Assembly (NCBI GenBank): GCA_964535405.1
Contig: CAZHUG010000003.1
Coordinates: 1-64,000, forward strand
DNA length: 64,000 nt
Source of the DNA: Scatomorpha sp964535405
Lineage (GTDB): Bacteria > Bacillota > Clostridia > Oscillospirales > Oscillospiraceae
Direction: 5' to 3'
Shown: piece after piece, positions 51,808 to 60,594 of the stretch
How positions within the stretch are numbered: position 1 is the first letter of the stretch
Layout of the letters: every line of letters begins with the position of its first letter
Program-made: the position numbers and the translations under genes
Notes under the pieces: generated by a model
Database searches by the model: none
What the model saw: the letters and a program-made list of their open reading frames with translations, nothing else
Told to the model about the DNA's origin: nothing

Positions 51808-53127
51808 ATGACATACCAATTGTGGCTCTGCATCATTGCAATAGTCGCCGCGATTATACTCGGCAACAAGCTAAAGCTCAATACCGGCATCATAGCCGCG
51901 GCCTTTGCGTTTATCATCGGCACGCTGACCATGAACCTCTCTGCCACGCAGATAATAGGCTTCTGGCCCGATAACATCTTCTATTTTATAATTGCCTGCG
52001 GACTGTTTTTCACCTTCGCAGTCGAAAACGGCACCGTCCAGACTCTCGGTAAGAAGATGCTCTACCTGGTAAACGGGCGCGCTGCCCTCATCCCCTGGAT
52101 AATCTGGATGATCGGCTTTGTCGTCGGCGCAATGGGCGCGGGCGTCGCCTCGATCACCATCATAGGCCCCCTGTGCTTTCCCGTGGCTGCGGCTGCCGGC
52201 CTCTCCCCGCTCATGACGGCGACCTCCATCATGTGCGGCTGCATCGTGGGCTTCAACAATCCCTTCACCGGACAGATGGGCGTCACCATCATGAACCTTA
52301 TCGCAGACGCGGGACAGATGCCGAACGAAGCCGCCTTCTATTCGATGGATGTGTGGATTTCCCGCGTCTTTCTCATGCTGGCTCTCACCCTTGTAGTCTA
52401 TATAATCACTAAATCCTACAAGGCCAAAAAGGTCGAGGTCCTAAAGCCGGAGCCCTTTGAGCCCATCCAGCGCCGCACCATGATACTTTTGCTGGTGGCG
52501 ACCTTCTTCATGGTCGCGTCAATGCTGCTTGCCACGGTGTTTTCAAACGTCGCCTGGCTCACCACTATCTCGAGATTTGCACAGCCGCAGGCGATCATGA
52601 CGATTTGCGCAGTCATAGCCATGATAATGAAGCTCGCGCCGGTTGGAAACGTGATGAAGTCACTTCCGATGAGCACGGCGCTCATGATAGCGGGCTTTAC
52701 GATGATGATGGGCGTCGCCCGCGAGGCGGGGCTGGTGGATGCCCTCGCCGCCGTGCTCGGCCAGAGCATGCCCGGCTGGATGCTGAGCGCGGCCTGCCTT
52801 CTGCTCGCGGGGCTTATGGCCCTGTTTTGCAGCGGCACCGCCGTCGTGTTTCCACTCATCTTCCCGCTGGTCGTGCCGCTGTGCGAGGCCACGGGCGCAA
52901 ACCCCCTCGGCCTCTTCCTCGGTCTCACGGCGGGCTCAGTCGTGGCCTCGCTCACGCCTTTCACAACAGGCGGCGCACTCGTCATCGCGGGTTGCCCGGA
53001 CCCGAAGGCACAGGAGGTTCTGTCCACGCAGCTCATCTGGCTGTCGGTTATCGCACTTCTGGTCACGACGCTCTTATCCTTCACGGGTTTCCTGAATGTC
53101 TTCAACTTCAGCTGGGCCGTCGGCTGA
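51808..53127 (+). CDS. MatC/ion-transporter-superfamily permease
   Basis: 439 residues with about 11-12 hydrophobic segments. The N terminus fits the MatC (dicarboxylate/malonate carrier) group of the ion transporter superfamily. GAGVASITIIGPLCFPVAAAAG and GFNNPFTGQMG lie in the first half, and FCSGTAVVFPLIFPLVVPLC with SLTPFTTGGAL in the second half are the paired substrate-binding loops. A carboxylate substrate is likely. AAAAAGAGGAG precedes the start. Confidence 0.8.
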   Translation: MTYQLWLCIIAIVAAIILGNKLKLNTGIIAAAFAFIIGTLTMNLSATQIIGFWPDNIFYFIIACGLFFTFAVENGTVQTLGKKMLYLVNGRAALIPWIIWMIGFVVGAMGAGVASITIIGPLCFPVAAAAGLSPLMTATSIMCGCIVGFNNPFTGQMGVTIMNLIADAGQMPNEAAFYSMDVWISRVFLMLALTLVVYIITKSYKAKKVEVLKPEPFEPIQRRTMILLLVATFFMVASMLLATVFSNVAWLTTISRFAQPQAIMTICAVIAMIMKLAPVGNVMKSLPMSTALMIAGFTMMMGVAREAGLVDALAAVLGQSMPGWMLSAACLLLAGLMALFCSGTAVVFPLIFPLVVPLCEATGANPLGLFLGLTAGSVVASLTPFTTGGALVIAGCPDPKAQEVLSTQLIWLSVIALLVTTLLSFTGFLNVFNFSWAVG

Positions 53128-53147
53128 TCGGCTCTTGAAACGCAAAT

Positions 53148-53172
53148 CCCCTCGCCGCTATGCGGCGAGGGG
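53148..53172. terminator. Hairpin between convergent permease and TetR-type genes
   Basis: CCCCTCGCCGC pairs with GCGGCGAGGGG around TAT. It has no long T tract; on the minus strand ATTTGCGTTTC follows. Confidence 0.55.
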
Positions 53173-53199
53173 CGTGAAATCCGGTTCTCGTCAATGCAC

Positions 53200-54222
53200 C
53201 TAAGGGCTTCCGGCAAGCCCCGTCAGCCCTTCGGCAAAATCATCCGCACCGAGGCTCTGTCCGGGAGCGAAGTACAGCAAGAGCGCCTGAGTGTGAGCTG
53301 CGGAAATCTGCCATCTTCGACAGTGCTCCCGCAGGGCCTCACCGGCAGGCAAATTGTCCGGCACGTGCCCGGCGAGTCTCTTATAGACCCTAAAAAACAT
53401 TCTTGCGGCATACATATCTGCGCGGTCGGAGGATAGCTCGGTGAGAAGCGGACGGAAGCTCTCACAGCGCTCCAAAATTTCGCGCAGGGAGCCGCCGGAA
53501 GTAAGCGCTCGCAAAAAACACTGCTCCAGCATGGCTACAAGCAATTTTTCCACGCTCTCAAAGTGCCGGTAAAAGGTGCTCCGGGCTACACCTGCCCGCG
53601 ACGCCAGCGCCGCGACCGTGATCTGACTGGAAGTCGCCTCACAGAGCAACTCGCCCGCCACATTAAACAGCGCCCTGACGGACTTGCATTCCCTGCCGGG
53701 GCAATCCGTCGCCGCAACACTCAGCTCATAAGGGCTCGGAGGGTTCACGAGAAAATCCTCCAGCTCCCGCGCGGACAGCGTCGGATGTCTGTCCTTGATG
53801 CCGTAGGCGGTGTAAAAACCGGCTCTTGTCTCATATATAAGCGGCAACAGCGCATCTCGCGAGCCGGTCTCACCCAGCTGTCTGCTTGCCTCGATATACT
53901 CTGTCGCAGCAGACAGAATTCCCTGACTCTCCAGAAGCCTGAGCAAATCCATGGACGATATTATTGCCGATGAAAGCGCCCGCATGTACCCGCCAAACTC
54001 ATCACGCTGCGGCTCGCGCGTATAATCCGCAACAACGCCGAAAGCCCGCTCCAGCAGGAATGCAAGGACCTCGTCACGGCTCTTGAAGTGGTTGTAAAAG
54101 GTCGCGCGAGACATATATGTGCGCCCTGAGATGTCCCGCACGCTGATTTTATTGTAGGGCTTCTCCCTCATGAGAGAGAAGAGCGCGTTAGAAATGAGTA
54201 TCCGGGTTTTCGTATTGTACAA
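53200..54222 (-). CDS. Regulator with two TetR-type DNA-binding domains in one chain
   Basis: 340 residues. The first TetR helix-turn-helix is at about 3-55 (NKISVRDISGRTYMSRATFY then NHF) and a second, separate one at about 181-235 (ITVAALASRAGVARSTFYRH). Each is followed by a helical ligand-type region of about 110-125 residues. Normal TetR proteins are 180-220 residues with one domain, so this looks like a fusion or internal duplication that may act as a single-chain dimer. It is divergent from the tandem dehydrogenases at 54310-56684 and probably controls them. Confidence 0.82.
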   Translation of the reverse strand: MYNTKTRILISNALFSLMREKPYNKISVRDISGRTYMSRATFYNHFKSRDEVLAFLLERAFGVVADYTREPQRDEFGGYMRALSSAIISSMDLLRLLESQGILSAATEYIEASRQLGETGSRDALLPLIYETRAGFYTAYGIKDRHPTLSARELEDFLVNPPSPYELSVAATDCPGRECKSVRALFNVAGELLCEATSSQITVAALASRAGVARSTFYRHFESVEKLLVAMLEQCFLRALTSGGSLREILERCESFRPLLTELSSDRADMYAARMFFRVYKRLAGHVPDNLPAGEALREHCRRWQISAAHTQALLLYFAPGQSLGADDFAEGLTGLAGSP

Positions 54223-54309
54223 ATCGCATCCCTCTCCGGCAAAACTGCCCTAAGCTTGAAATATCACATCACAGCGTTTAAACTATACTACTATTGGGAG
54301 GAAACAACA

Positions 54310-55467
54310 ATGGCATGGACCATACATGACCTGCACGACGCAATTTTCGGGACTGACGCCCGACTGCAGACAGGCAAGAAGCTCAAGGAATACTGCTGCA
54401 CTAAAGCAGCGCTCATCTTCGGCCGCTCCCGCGAGCCCTATGTCGCGGAACTTGAGGGTATTATACGCGCCGAGGGCGTGGAGGTCGTCTCGTACAGGGC
54501 CGCCGAGGGCGAGCCCGTCTCAAGCGAGGTCGAAAAATTCGTGGCCTTCTGTAAGGCGGAAGGAATAGACGGCATGGTGGCACTCGGGGGCGGCTCCGTC
54601 ATGGACACCGCAAAAATCGCGGGCAAGACGCTTGCCAACGGCGGCAAGGTCACCGATTACCTGGGCGGCTACACTGCGCTCGCAGCGGGCAACGAGATAT
54701 TTAAACCCCTCATCTGCCTGGCCACCACCGCCGGCACCGGCTCGGAGGTCAGCTGGGGTCTTATGTGCCTCAATGAGGAGAACGGGAAAAAGACCTATTG
54801 CCTGCACCCTGCCACACTCGCAATCGACGATCCCATCTACCCCGTGGACATGGATCCCTACATAACAGCCTACACCGGCATAGACGCTCTGGCTCACTGC
54901 GCCGAGAGCATCTGCAATATCTACGCCATGCCGAACTGGATGGCAGATACCTTCTGCCGTGAGGGCATCAAAACTGTCATGCAGAACCTTCGCGCTGCGG
55001 TGGCAGAGCCCGCAAACGAGGAGGCCCGCGCACGCATGAGCTGGGCCGCCGTGCTGGGCGGATACGCCATCACCCTGCGCAAGACCTCCATCGGCCACGC
55101 CGTATCAAACCAGATTTCTGACACCTTCCACACTCACCACGGCGAGGGGGCGAGCTGCGGGATGACCGTCCAGGCGATGTACAACATCACCGGCGCTCCC
55201 GAAATCACGAAGGTCTGGGCTCCCCTTTTCGGCGTCGACTGTCCGGAGGGCGCGGATCTTGAAGAGGTCGGCAGGAAGGTTTTTGGGGAGGTTCTCTCTC
55301 TACAAAAGGACATAGGGCTCAAAAACATGAAGGAGCTCGGCGTGCCCCGGGAATTTTGCGACACCGCGACGGACAATATATCCAAGGATAGCAAGTGGGC
55401 CATCGTGCCCAATCCCCCCAACTTTGAGCTCGTTGGCAAATGCCTGTTCGAGTGCTGGGATATATAG
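54310..55467 (+). CDS. Iron-containing alcohol dehydrogenase (4)
   Basis: 385 residues, group III family. NAD(P) site ALGGGSVMDTAKIAGKTLAN near 96, TTAGTGSEVSWGL near 140, and metal-ligand helices HAVSNQISDTFHTHHGEGAS near 260 (key H261, H275). The frame begins 18 codons earlier, but ATG 54310 follows GGGAGGAAAC. It is the tandem paralogue of the next gene. Confidence 0.9.
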   Translation: MAWTIHDLHDAIFGTDARLQTGKKLKEYCCTKAALIFGRSREPYVAELEGIIRAEGVEVVSYRAAEGEPVSSEVEKFVAFCKAEGIDGMVALGGGSVMDTAKIAGKTLANGGKVTDYLGGYTALAAGNEIFKPLICLATTAGTGSEVSWGLMCLNEENGKKTYCLHPATLAIDDPIYPVDMDPYITAYTGIDALAHCAESICNIYAMPNWMADTFCREGIKTVMQNLRAAVAEPANEEARARMSWAAVLGGYAITLRKTSIGHAVSNQISDTFHTHHGEGASCGMTVQAMYNITGAPEITKVWAPLFGVDCPEGADLEEVGRKVFGEVLSLQKDIGLKNMKELGVPREFCDTATDNISKDSKWAIVPNPPNFELVGKCLFECWDI

Positions 55468-55520
55468 CGCGCAGGTGCAATTTCAACTGTATTGTAAGAA
55501 AGATATTATAGGAGGCACAG

Positions 55521-56684
55521 ATGGCCTGGAGCATTCACAATATACTCGGCGCGGTCTTCGGGCGCGATGCCCGAAAAGAGACCGGCAAAATTCTCAGAGA
55601 GTACGGCTGCCGCAGGGTGGCCCTCATCTATGACTCCGCCATGCTGCCGCTCGGCTTTGAAAGAGAGCTGCTGGACATTATAAAAGCTGAGCAAATCGAG
55701 GTTCTGCCCTATCAGGCCGCATCGGGTGAGCCGAGCTCAAGCGAGCTTGAAAAATTCGTGCATTTCTGCCGCGAAGCGGCGGCGGACGGGCTTGTTGCCC
55801 TCGGCGGCGGCTCCGTGATGGATACTGCAAAGCTCACGGGAAAGATTCTCGCAAACGGCGGCAACACCATAGACTATCTCGGCGGCTACACTTCCCTTGA
55901 CGTGGGCAACAAGCTCTTTCGGCCGATCATAGCACTGCCCACCACCGCCGGCACAGGCTCGGAGTCCTGCTGGGGCATCATGTGCTTAAACGAGGAGACA
56001 GGAATAAAGACCTACACCAGGCACCCGCCGACTCGGGCCGTCGTGGACCCGGTCTACTCGATGGGTCTGCCCGCCTACATCACCGCCTATACCGGTATGG
56101 ACGCTCTCGCCCAGGCGGCGGAGTGCCTTGTCAATTCCAGCGCCATGCCCAACTGGATGGCGGACACCCTCTGCCGGGAGGCGCTGGACTGCGCGGTCAG
56201 GTATCTGCCCATCGCCGTGCACGAGCCGGACAACGCCGAGGCGCGGGAAAAGATGTGTTGGTCGGCGATGTTAAGCGGTTATGCCATAACTTTGCGCAAG
56301 ACCTCCTCGGGTCACGCCATAGCAAACCAGATATCCGACGCGTACAACGAACCTCACGGCGTGGGAGTGGGCTGCGGCCTCGCGGCTCTGGCCCGATACA
56401 ACATCCATGGCGATGCGCAGACCAGCCGAATCTGGGCACCCTATTTTCAGGTTGAATGCCCCGCGGGAGCCGACATGCTGGAAGTCGGCCAAAGAGTGTC
56501 GGACAAGATAGATGCCTTCCAGAAAAATATAGGCATGAAGAGCATGAAGGAGCTCGGCATCGCAAAATCCTTCTGCGATACCGCGGCGGACAATATCTCG
56601 CGCGACAAAAAGTGGGAGATAGTACCCAAAGTCCCCGATTTTGAGCTTTTGAGGAAGTGCATCAACGAATCCTGGGACTACTGA
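55521..56684 (+). CDS. Iron-containing alcohol dehydrogenase (5)
   Basis: 387 residues, very similar to the gene at 54310: MAW-IH start, ALGGGSVMDTAKLTGKILAN, TTAGTGSESCWG, metal helices HAIANQISDAYNEPHGVGVG (key H and PHG), and a shared end (AADNISRDKKWEIVP). The pair arose by tandem duplication, separated by 53 bases. AGGAGG precedes the start and a strong terminator follows. Substrates may differ between the two. Confidence 0.9.
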   Translation: MAWSIHNILGAVFGRDARKETGKILREYGCRRVALIYDSAMLPLGFERELLDIIKAEQIEVLPYQAASGEPSSSELEKFVHFCREAAADGLVALGGGSVMDTAKLTGKILANGGNTIDYLGGYTSLDVGNKLFRPIIALPTTAGTGSESCWGIMCLNEETGIKTYTRHPPTRAVVDPVYSMGLPAYITAYTGMDALAQAAECLVNSSAMPNWMADTLCREALDCAVRYLPIAVHEPDNAEAREKMCWSAMLSGYAITLRKTSSGHAIANQISDAYNEPHGVGVGCGLAALARYNIHGDAQTSRIWAPYFQVECPAGADMLEVGQRVSDKIDAFQKNIGMKSMKELGIAKSFCDTAADNISRDKKWEIVPKVPDFELLRKCINESWDY

Positions 56685-56689
56685 AGCCG

Positions 56690-56728
56690 TACGCCTCCTG
56701 CCGATGAAACGGCAGGAGGCGTATTTTT
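56690..56728. terminator. Terminator after the tandem dehydrogenases
   Basis: TACGCCTCCTGCCG pairs with CGGCAGGAGGCGTA around ATGAAA, followed by TTTTT. Confidence 0.88.
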
Positions 56729-56748
56729 ATGCGTGCGGCAGTTCCCTC

Positions 56749-58038
56749 TCAGAACGGAAAAACTATCGGCAGCCAGGCCGAGCACAGCACCCACATGAGC
56801 ACCGTCAACGGGGCAGTGTACTTGGCGTAGTCGTTAAACTCGTAGCCGCCCGAGTACGAAATACCGATACACGCCCCTGCAATCGGCGTCATCCATGCAA
56901 AGCTCGAACCCATTATAAGCGCCATAGTGACCGCCAGCGGGCTGTATCCCAGTGACACCACTATAGGCAGTATCGCCGCGCCCAGCAACAGCACGACCGT
57001 GGAATTTCCCATAAACTGGCTCATGAGAGTCGACACCACGAGGACCGTCACCATGATGAGCCAGGGCGAGATATTGGTGCCGAAGGCAGAGATAAAGACG
57101 TCTGAGATGAGGTCACAGAAGCCGCATTCCCGCAGAGCGGCCGCAAGGCCCAGCGTACAGGCGAGGCGGATAAGCACATCCCAGTCCAACCGCGGCAGGG
57201 CCTCCTTGAGGTTCACCGTACGGAGGATGACACAGAGCAATGCGGCAATGTTTGCCGAAACGCCGAGCGGCAGGTCTGTGAACAGGAACAGCACTATCAT
57301 CAGAAGAACTATCCCCGTCATGGTCAGACACTTTCGCCTGTCCGTCTCAGGCTTTGCGCCGTCGCTGCAGGCAAATTTCCTGACGGCGGCGCGCTCCGCC
57401 TCCTCCCTCGAGGGCTTATTCCAGATGCGGTTACCGAGCTTATAACCAATGGTCATTACATAAATAATCGTGAGCGCCAGAACGGGCAGAGAAGCCACGG
57501 TGAAGTCGGTCATGGAAAACTCGTAAGAGGTATATTCAGTCAGTATGGACTGACCCGTCAAGTTCACCGTGCAGCCTATCATCAGGCAGGCACCGCCCAC
57601 CATCGACGCGAGCGATGCGGGCATTACAAGGTTCATAAAGCGCATATTCCTTTTAGATTCCGAAACGGCTGAAGCCATTATCGGCAGCATCACCGCCACC
57701 GTGGTTGTGTTGTCTATGAATGCGGACATAAGGGCCACCGACAGCATTATATACAGAAGAAAGAGCTTCTCTTTTCCCCTGGAAACCCTGAAGCAGGCCT
57801 GACCGATGAGCGTGGCGAGGCCGGATTCCTGCATGCCTCGACCCACGATGAGAACGCCAAAGAGCATAATTACGATATTGTTTGAAAAACCGGAGACGCA
57901 CGTAGCGTAGGAGGCGGCCCCTGTCACTGCGAATAGTACTATTGATAGTAATGCGGTGGCGGTGGCGGGTATCCACTGTGTGATAAAAAGAATCATCGCT
58001 ATTACCAAGATAATGCTGCCCAAGACTGCTGTCGACAT
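56749..58038 (-). CDS. SLC13/ArsB-type permease
   Basis: 429 residues with about 11 hydrophobic segments in the ion transporter superfamily (citrate/dicarboxylate and NhaD/ArsB relatives). FIDNTTTVAVMLPIMASAVS near 110 and the second repeat FMGNSTVVLLLGAAILPIVV near 350 contain the SNT/N-T-type substrate hairpins. It is convergent with the dehydrogenase pair. The substrate is probably an organic anion. Confidence 0.82.
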   Translation of the reverse strand: MSTAVLGSIILVIAMILFITQWIPATATALLSIVLFAVTGAASYATCVSGFSNNIVIMLFGVLIVGRGMQESGLATLIGQACFRVSRGKEKLFLLYIMLSVALMSAFIDNTTTVAVMLPIMASAVSESKRNMRFMNLVMPASLASMVGGACLMIGCTVNLTGQSILTEYTSYEFSMTDFTVASLPVLALTIIYVMTIGYKLGNRIWNKPSREEAERAAVRKFACSDGAKPETDRRKCLTMTGIVLLMIVLFLFTDLPLGVSANIAALLCVILRTVNLKEALPRLDWDVLIRLACTLGLAAALRECGFCDLISDVFISAFGTNISPWLIMVTVLVVSTLMSQFMGNSTVVLLLGAAILPIVVSLGYSPLAVTMALIMGSSFAWMTPIAGACIGISYSGGYEFNDYAKYTAPLTVLMWVLCSAWLPIVFPF

Positions 58039-58221
58039 ACCTTTTCCCCCTACATGTCTTTATGATAGTCAAATTATAAACGATTTCCGGGTGGGGAGTA
58101 TATAGCACCTTTGTTCTATTTTAGACCTTATTGGCGAAAATTTCACAACTACTTATGATATTAAACGCTTTATTCACGCCCGGGGCGGCGCTGGATGATG
58201 CCAACGTCACCATTTATCACA

Positions 58222-58250
58222 TTGAAGCTGCAACAGCGTTGTGTTAGAAT
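58222..58250 (+). promoter_or_regulatory. Promoter of the AT-rich island genes
   Basis: TTGAAG (58222-58227), 17-base spacer, TAGAAT (58245-58250). Confidence 0.5.
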
Positions 58251-58299
58251 AAGCTTTATTGAAGCGCCGATTAATGTGCAGTATTTGGAGGAATAGGCA

Positions 58300-58686
58300 T
58301 TGGATAGAATTTATAAATCTCTACCCAATTTTGACAAAACTGATGTCGAGAGGATTTTATCTTCGGGAACGCAAGAAGAATTATGTCTGCTTCCATTGTC
58401 TTTAGGAGAGAATTATCCTGATTGGAAGTTTGCGCAAGATATTTGCGTGTTATTGACAGAGCATGAAAATGAAATTATTAAGGCAAATGCCGCATTGGGC
58501 ATGGCATACATAGCTCGTACAAAAGGAAAATTAGAAAAACATATTGTAAAGCCTGTCTTGCTTAAATTATTAAAAGAATGCATTGAGTATAGATGGAGAA
58601 TTGTCTATGCAATCCATGATATTAATATTTATATGGGCTGGCACTTGGGTGAAAATGCAATAAAAAACTATACGGCAGGAGAATAG
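58300..58686 (+). CDS. Small helical (HEAT-like) protein of unknown function
   Basis: 128 residues with a TTG start at 7 bases from GGAGGA. The second half shows repeated amphipathic helices (ANAALGMAYIARTKGKLEKH, key G58, Y61, A63; VLLKLLKECIEYRWRIVYAI). This is like HEAT-type proteins such as some toxin-immunity proteins. I do not recognise a family. The codon use is AT-rich compared with neighbours. It lies 2 bases before the DUF5131 gene, so the two are coupled. Confidence 0.65.
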   Translation: MDRIYKSLPNFDKTDVERILSSGTQEELCLLPLSLGENYPDWKFAQDICVLLTEHENEIIKANAALGMAYIARTKGKLEKHIVKPVLLKLLKECIEYRWRIVYAIHDINIYMGWHLGENAIKNYTAGE

Positions 58687-58688
58687 CT

Positions 58689-59411
58689 ATGAACTGGGAG
58701 CCCTGGACAGGCTGTTATAAAATCAGCGACGGCTGCACAAATTGTTACTTTTACGGACCGCATGCAAAACGCTACGGTCAAAATGACATCCAGAAGACAG
58801 ATAAGTTCGACTGGCCAATCAGGAAGAAAAGCAACGGAGAATACAACATCAAGGGGGATAAAATCCTTGCAACTTGCTTTGCGACGGACTTTTTCCTGCC
58901 TGAAGCGGACGAATGGCGCAAGGACGTTTGGGCCATGATCAGGGAAAGGGCAGACATAGAGTTTTTAATCTTGACAAAGCGAATTGACCGGTTTCCTGTG
59001 TCGCTACCCTCCGATTGGGGGCATGGATATGACAATGTAAACATCGGTTGTACCGTGGAAAATCAAGAAATGGCTGACTATCGGCTCCCGTTATTTTTAT
59101 CTTATCCAATTAAACGCCGTTTTGTCGCCTGTTCTCCGCTGCTGACAGCAATTGACTTGTCAAAATATCTTGACGGAATCGAGCATGTCACGGTCAGCGG
59201 TGAGTCAGGTCGTGAAGCCCGCGTCTGTGACTTTGATTGGGTGATGGACATACGCGCTCAGTGTGTTGCGGCGAATGTTAGCTTTTGGTTCAAAGGAACT
59301 GGCTCGCTGTTCCGGCGCGACGGGGAAGTTCAAAGGATAAACCCATTTAAACAAGGCAGCCTTGCAAAAGAGCTTGATATCAGCATTTTGAATGGCAAAA
59401 AGCTGTTTTAG
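58689..59411 (+). CDS. DUF5131 (phage Gp37/Gp68-like, three-Cys-motif) protein
   Basis: 240 residues. The N terminus NWEPWTGCYKISDGCTNCYF holds the three-Cys motif (Cys9, Cys16, Cys19). It is followed by FATDFFLPEADEWR, FLILTKRIDRF and VSGESGREARVCDFDW, the hallmarks of DUF5131. The Cys pattern recalls radical-SAM-like Fe-S binding; the function is not established. Members are common on phages and islands, often next to TcmP-type partners. No TcmP is here; the small HEAT-like protein takes that place. Confidence 0.85.
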   Translation: MNWEPWTGCYKISDGCTNCYFYGPHAKRYGQNDIQKTDKFDWPIRKKSNGEYNIKGDKILATCFATDFFLPEADEWRKDVWAMIRERADIEFLILTKRIDRFPVSLPSDWGHGYDNVNIGCTVENQEMADYRLPLFLSYPIKRRFVACSPLLTAIDLSKYLDGIEHVTVSGESGREARVCDFDWVMDIRAQCVAANVSFWFKGTGSLFRRDGEVQRINPFKQGSLAKELDISILNGKKLF

Positions 59412-59487
59412 TGCCTCGCGTTATTAATGTAATCAAACGGATATTATGGCTGTAATGCGAAAGCGCAGGAACAAGGAGGACACAAAA

Positions 59488-59740
59488 ATGTTCAAAAAAA
59501 GAAACTACAACAAAAGAAGATTTGATGACTGTTATAAAGCTATTATAGGAATCGGGCATAACATATTGGATTGACGGCGGTTGGTATGAGTTTGAAACTG
59601 ATTATTTTGGGAGCGCCATCTTTGAGGGAATCACAATACCATGTATATCAGTCAAAGGTCAACGTGTATTTCATGCAGGGTATGAATTGAGAGAGGTTGA
59701 CAAACACGATATAGAAATTATTGAAAGATTGATGACATAA
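59488..59740 (+). pseudogene. Decayed lincosamide-nucleotidyltransferase-like gene
   Basis: An ATG with AAGGAGGA upstream opens a frame that shifts in a run of seven A. In the next frame the sequence reads KKETTTKEDLMTVIKLL, a TAG stop, ESGITYWIDGGW, then directly YEFETDYFGSAIFEGITIPC and the end GQRVFHAGYELREVDKHDIE. The two parts match the N-terminal DGGW and C-terminal IPCIS...FHSGYDL regions of Lnu-type nucleotidyltransferases. About 100 central residues are missing. A frameshift, a stop and a deletion make it non-functional. Confidence 0.8.
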
Positions 59741-59837
59741 TTTTGAATTTTTAGTTCGTATTAACCACATAATCAACCACCCGGCTTACGTCGGGCAGCT
59801 TTACATTCAGGGCTAAAGCGGGATAAGGTGTTTGCGC

Positions 59838-59875
59838 AAAAAAAGTCCTGAAATCGCAATGATTTCAGGACTTTT
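59838..59875 (-). terminator. Terminator of the tRNA-Met gene
   Basis: AAAAGTCCTGAAATC pairs with GATTTCAGGACTTTT around GCAAT, with a T run on the minus strand. It begins 2 bases after the tRNA 3' CCA and is nearly the same as the hairpin at 45619-45655. Confidence 0.88.
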
Positions 59876-59876
59876 A

Positions 59877-59954
<78 letters not shown>

Positions 59955-60015
59955 ATATGAGAGCCTATGTATAATACCACAATGGGCGCTCAAAGTCAAT
60001 AGTTATTTCTAAAGC

Positions 60016-60594
60016 CTAGCGATTAAAATACATGAGCCTCGGGCGCGCACCCAGCTCGATGCAGCTCCAGCGGCCGTGATCGAACCAAATGCTGTCGGTT
60101 GCGCCGTGAGGAAACCGAAGCGCCAGCGACATTACCGCGGCAAGCGTGCCTGTGTGCGCAACTATGATCGAATCCTCACCGCTTGCGATGATCTCATCCA
60201 GCGCAGGCCGCACCCTCTCTGTCAAATCCACAAAGCTCTCGCCGCCCGGCGGCGTTATATCGCTCCACTTGTCGAGCATTGCGCCAATTTCTTCGGGGTG
60301 CTTCTCCAGCATATCCATAAACGGTACGCCCTCAAGGTCGCCCATATGCTGCTCCTTGAGTCGCGCATCAACCTCTATCTCAAGGTCGCGGCCTGCAAGC
60401 ACAAGCTGCGCCGTCTCAAACGCGCGTGACAGCGGACTTGCATAGCAGCGCGCGATCTCAACTTCCTTCATTCTTCCGCAGAGCGTACGAGCCTGCTCAC
60501 GTCCAAGATCAGTCAGCGGATAGTCCGCCCATCCATAAAAGAGCTTCTGGGCATTGCCTTCAGACTCCCCGTGTCTAACTAAATATAACTTCAT
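60016..60594 (-). CDS. Histidine phosphatase family protein
   Basis: 192 residues. N-terminal YLVRHGESEGN (4-14) holds the phosphorylated His. The Arg in SPLSRAFETAQ, the acid in MGDLEG and the late His in IVAHTGTLAAV complete the site. This is a phosphoglycerate-mutase-like or alpha-ribazole-phosphatase-like enzyme; its substrate is unknown. The start overlaps the cinA stop by 4 bases. Confidence 0.88.
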   Translation of the reverse strand: MKLYLVRHGESEGNAQKLFYGWADYPLTDLGREQARTLCGRMKEVEIARCYASPLSRAFETAQLVLAGRDLEIEVDARLKEQHMGDLEGVPFMDMLEKHPEEIGAMLDKWSDITPPGGESFVDLTERVRPALDEIIASGEDSIIVAHTGTLAAVMSLALRFPHGATDSIWFDHGRWSCIELGARPRLMYFNR

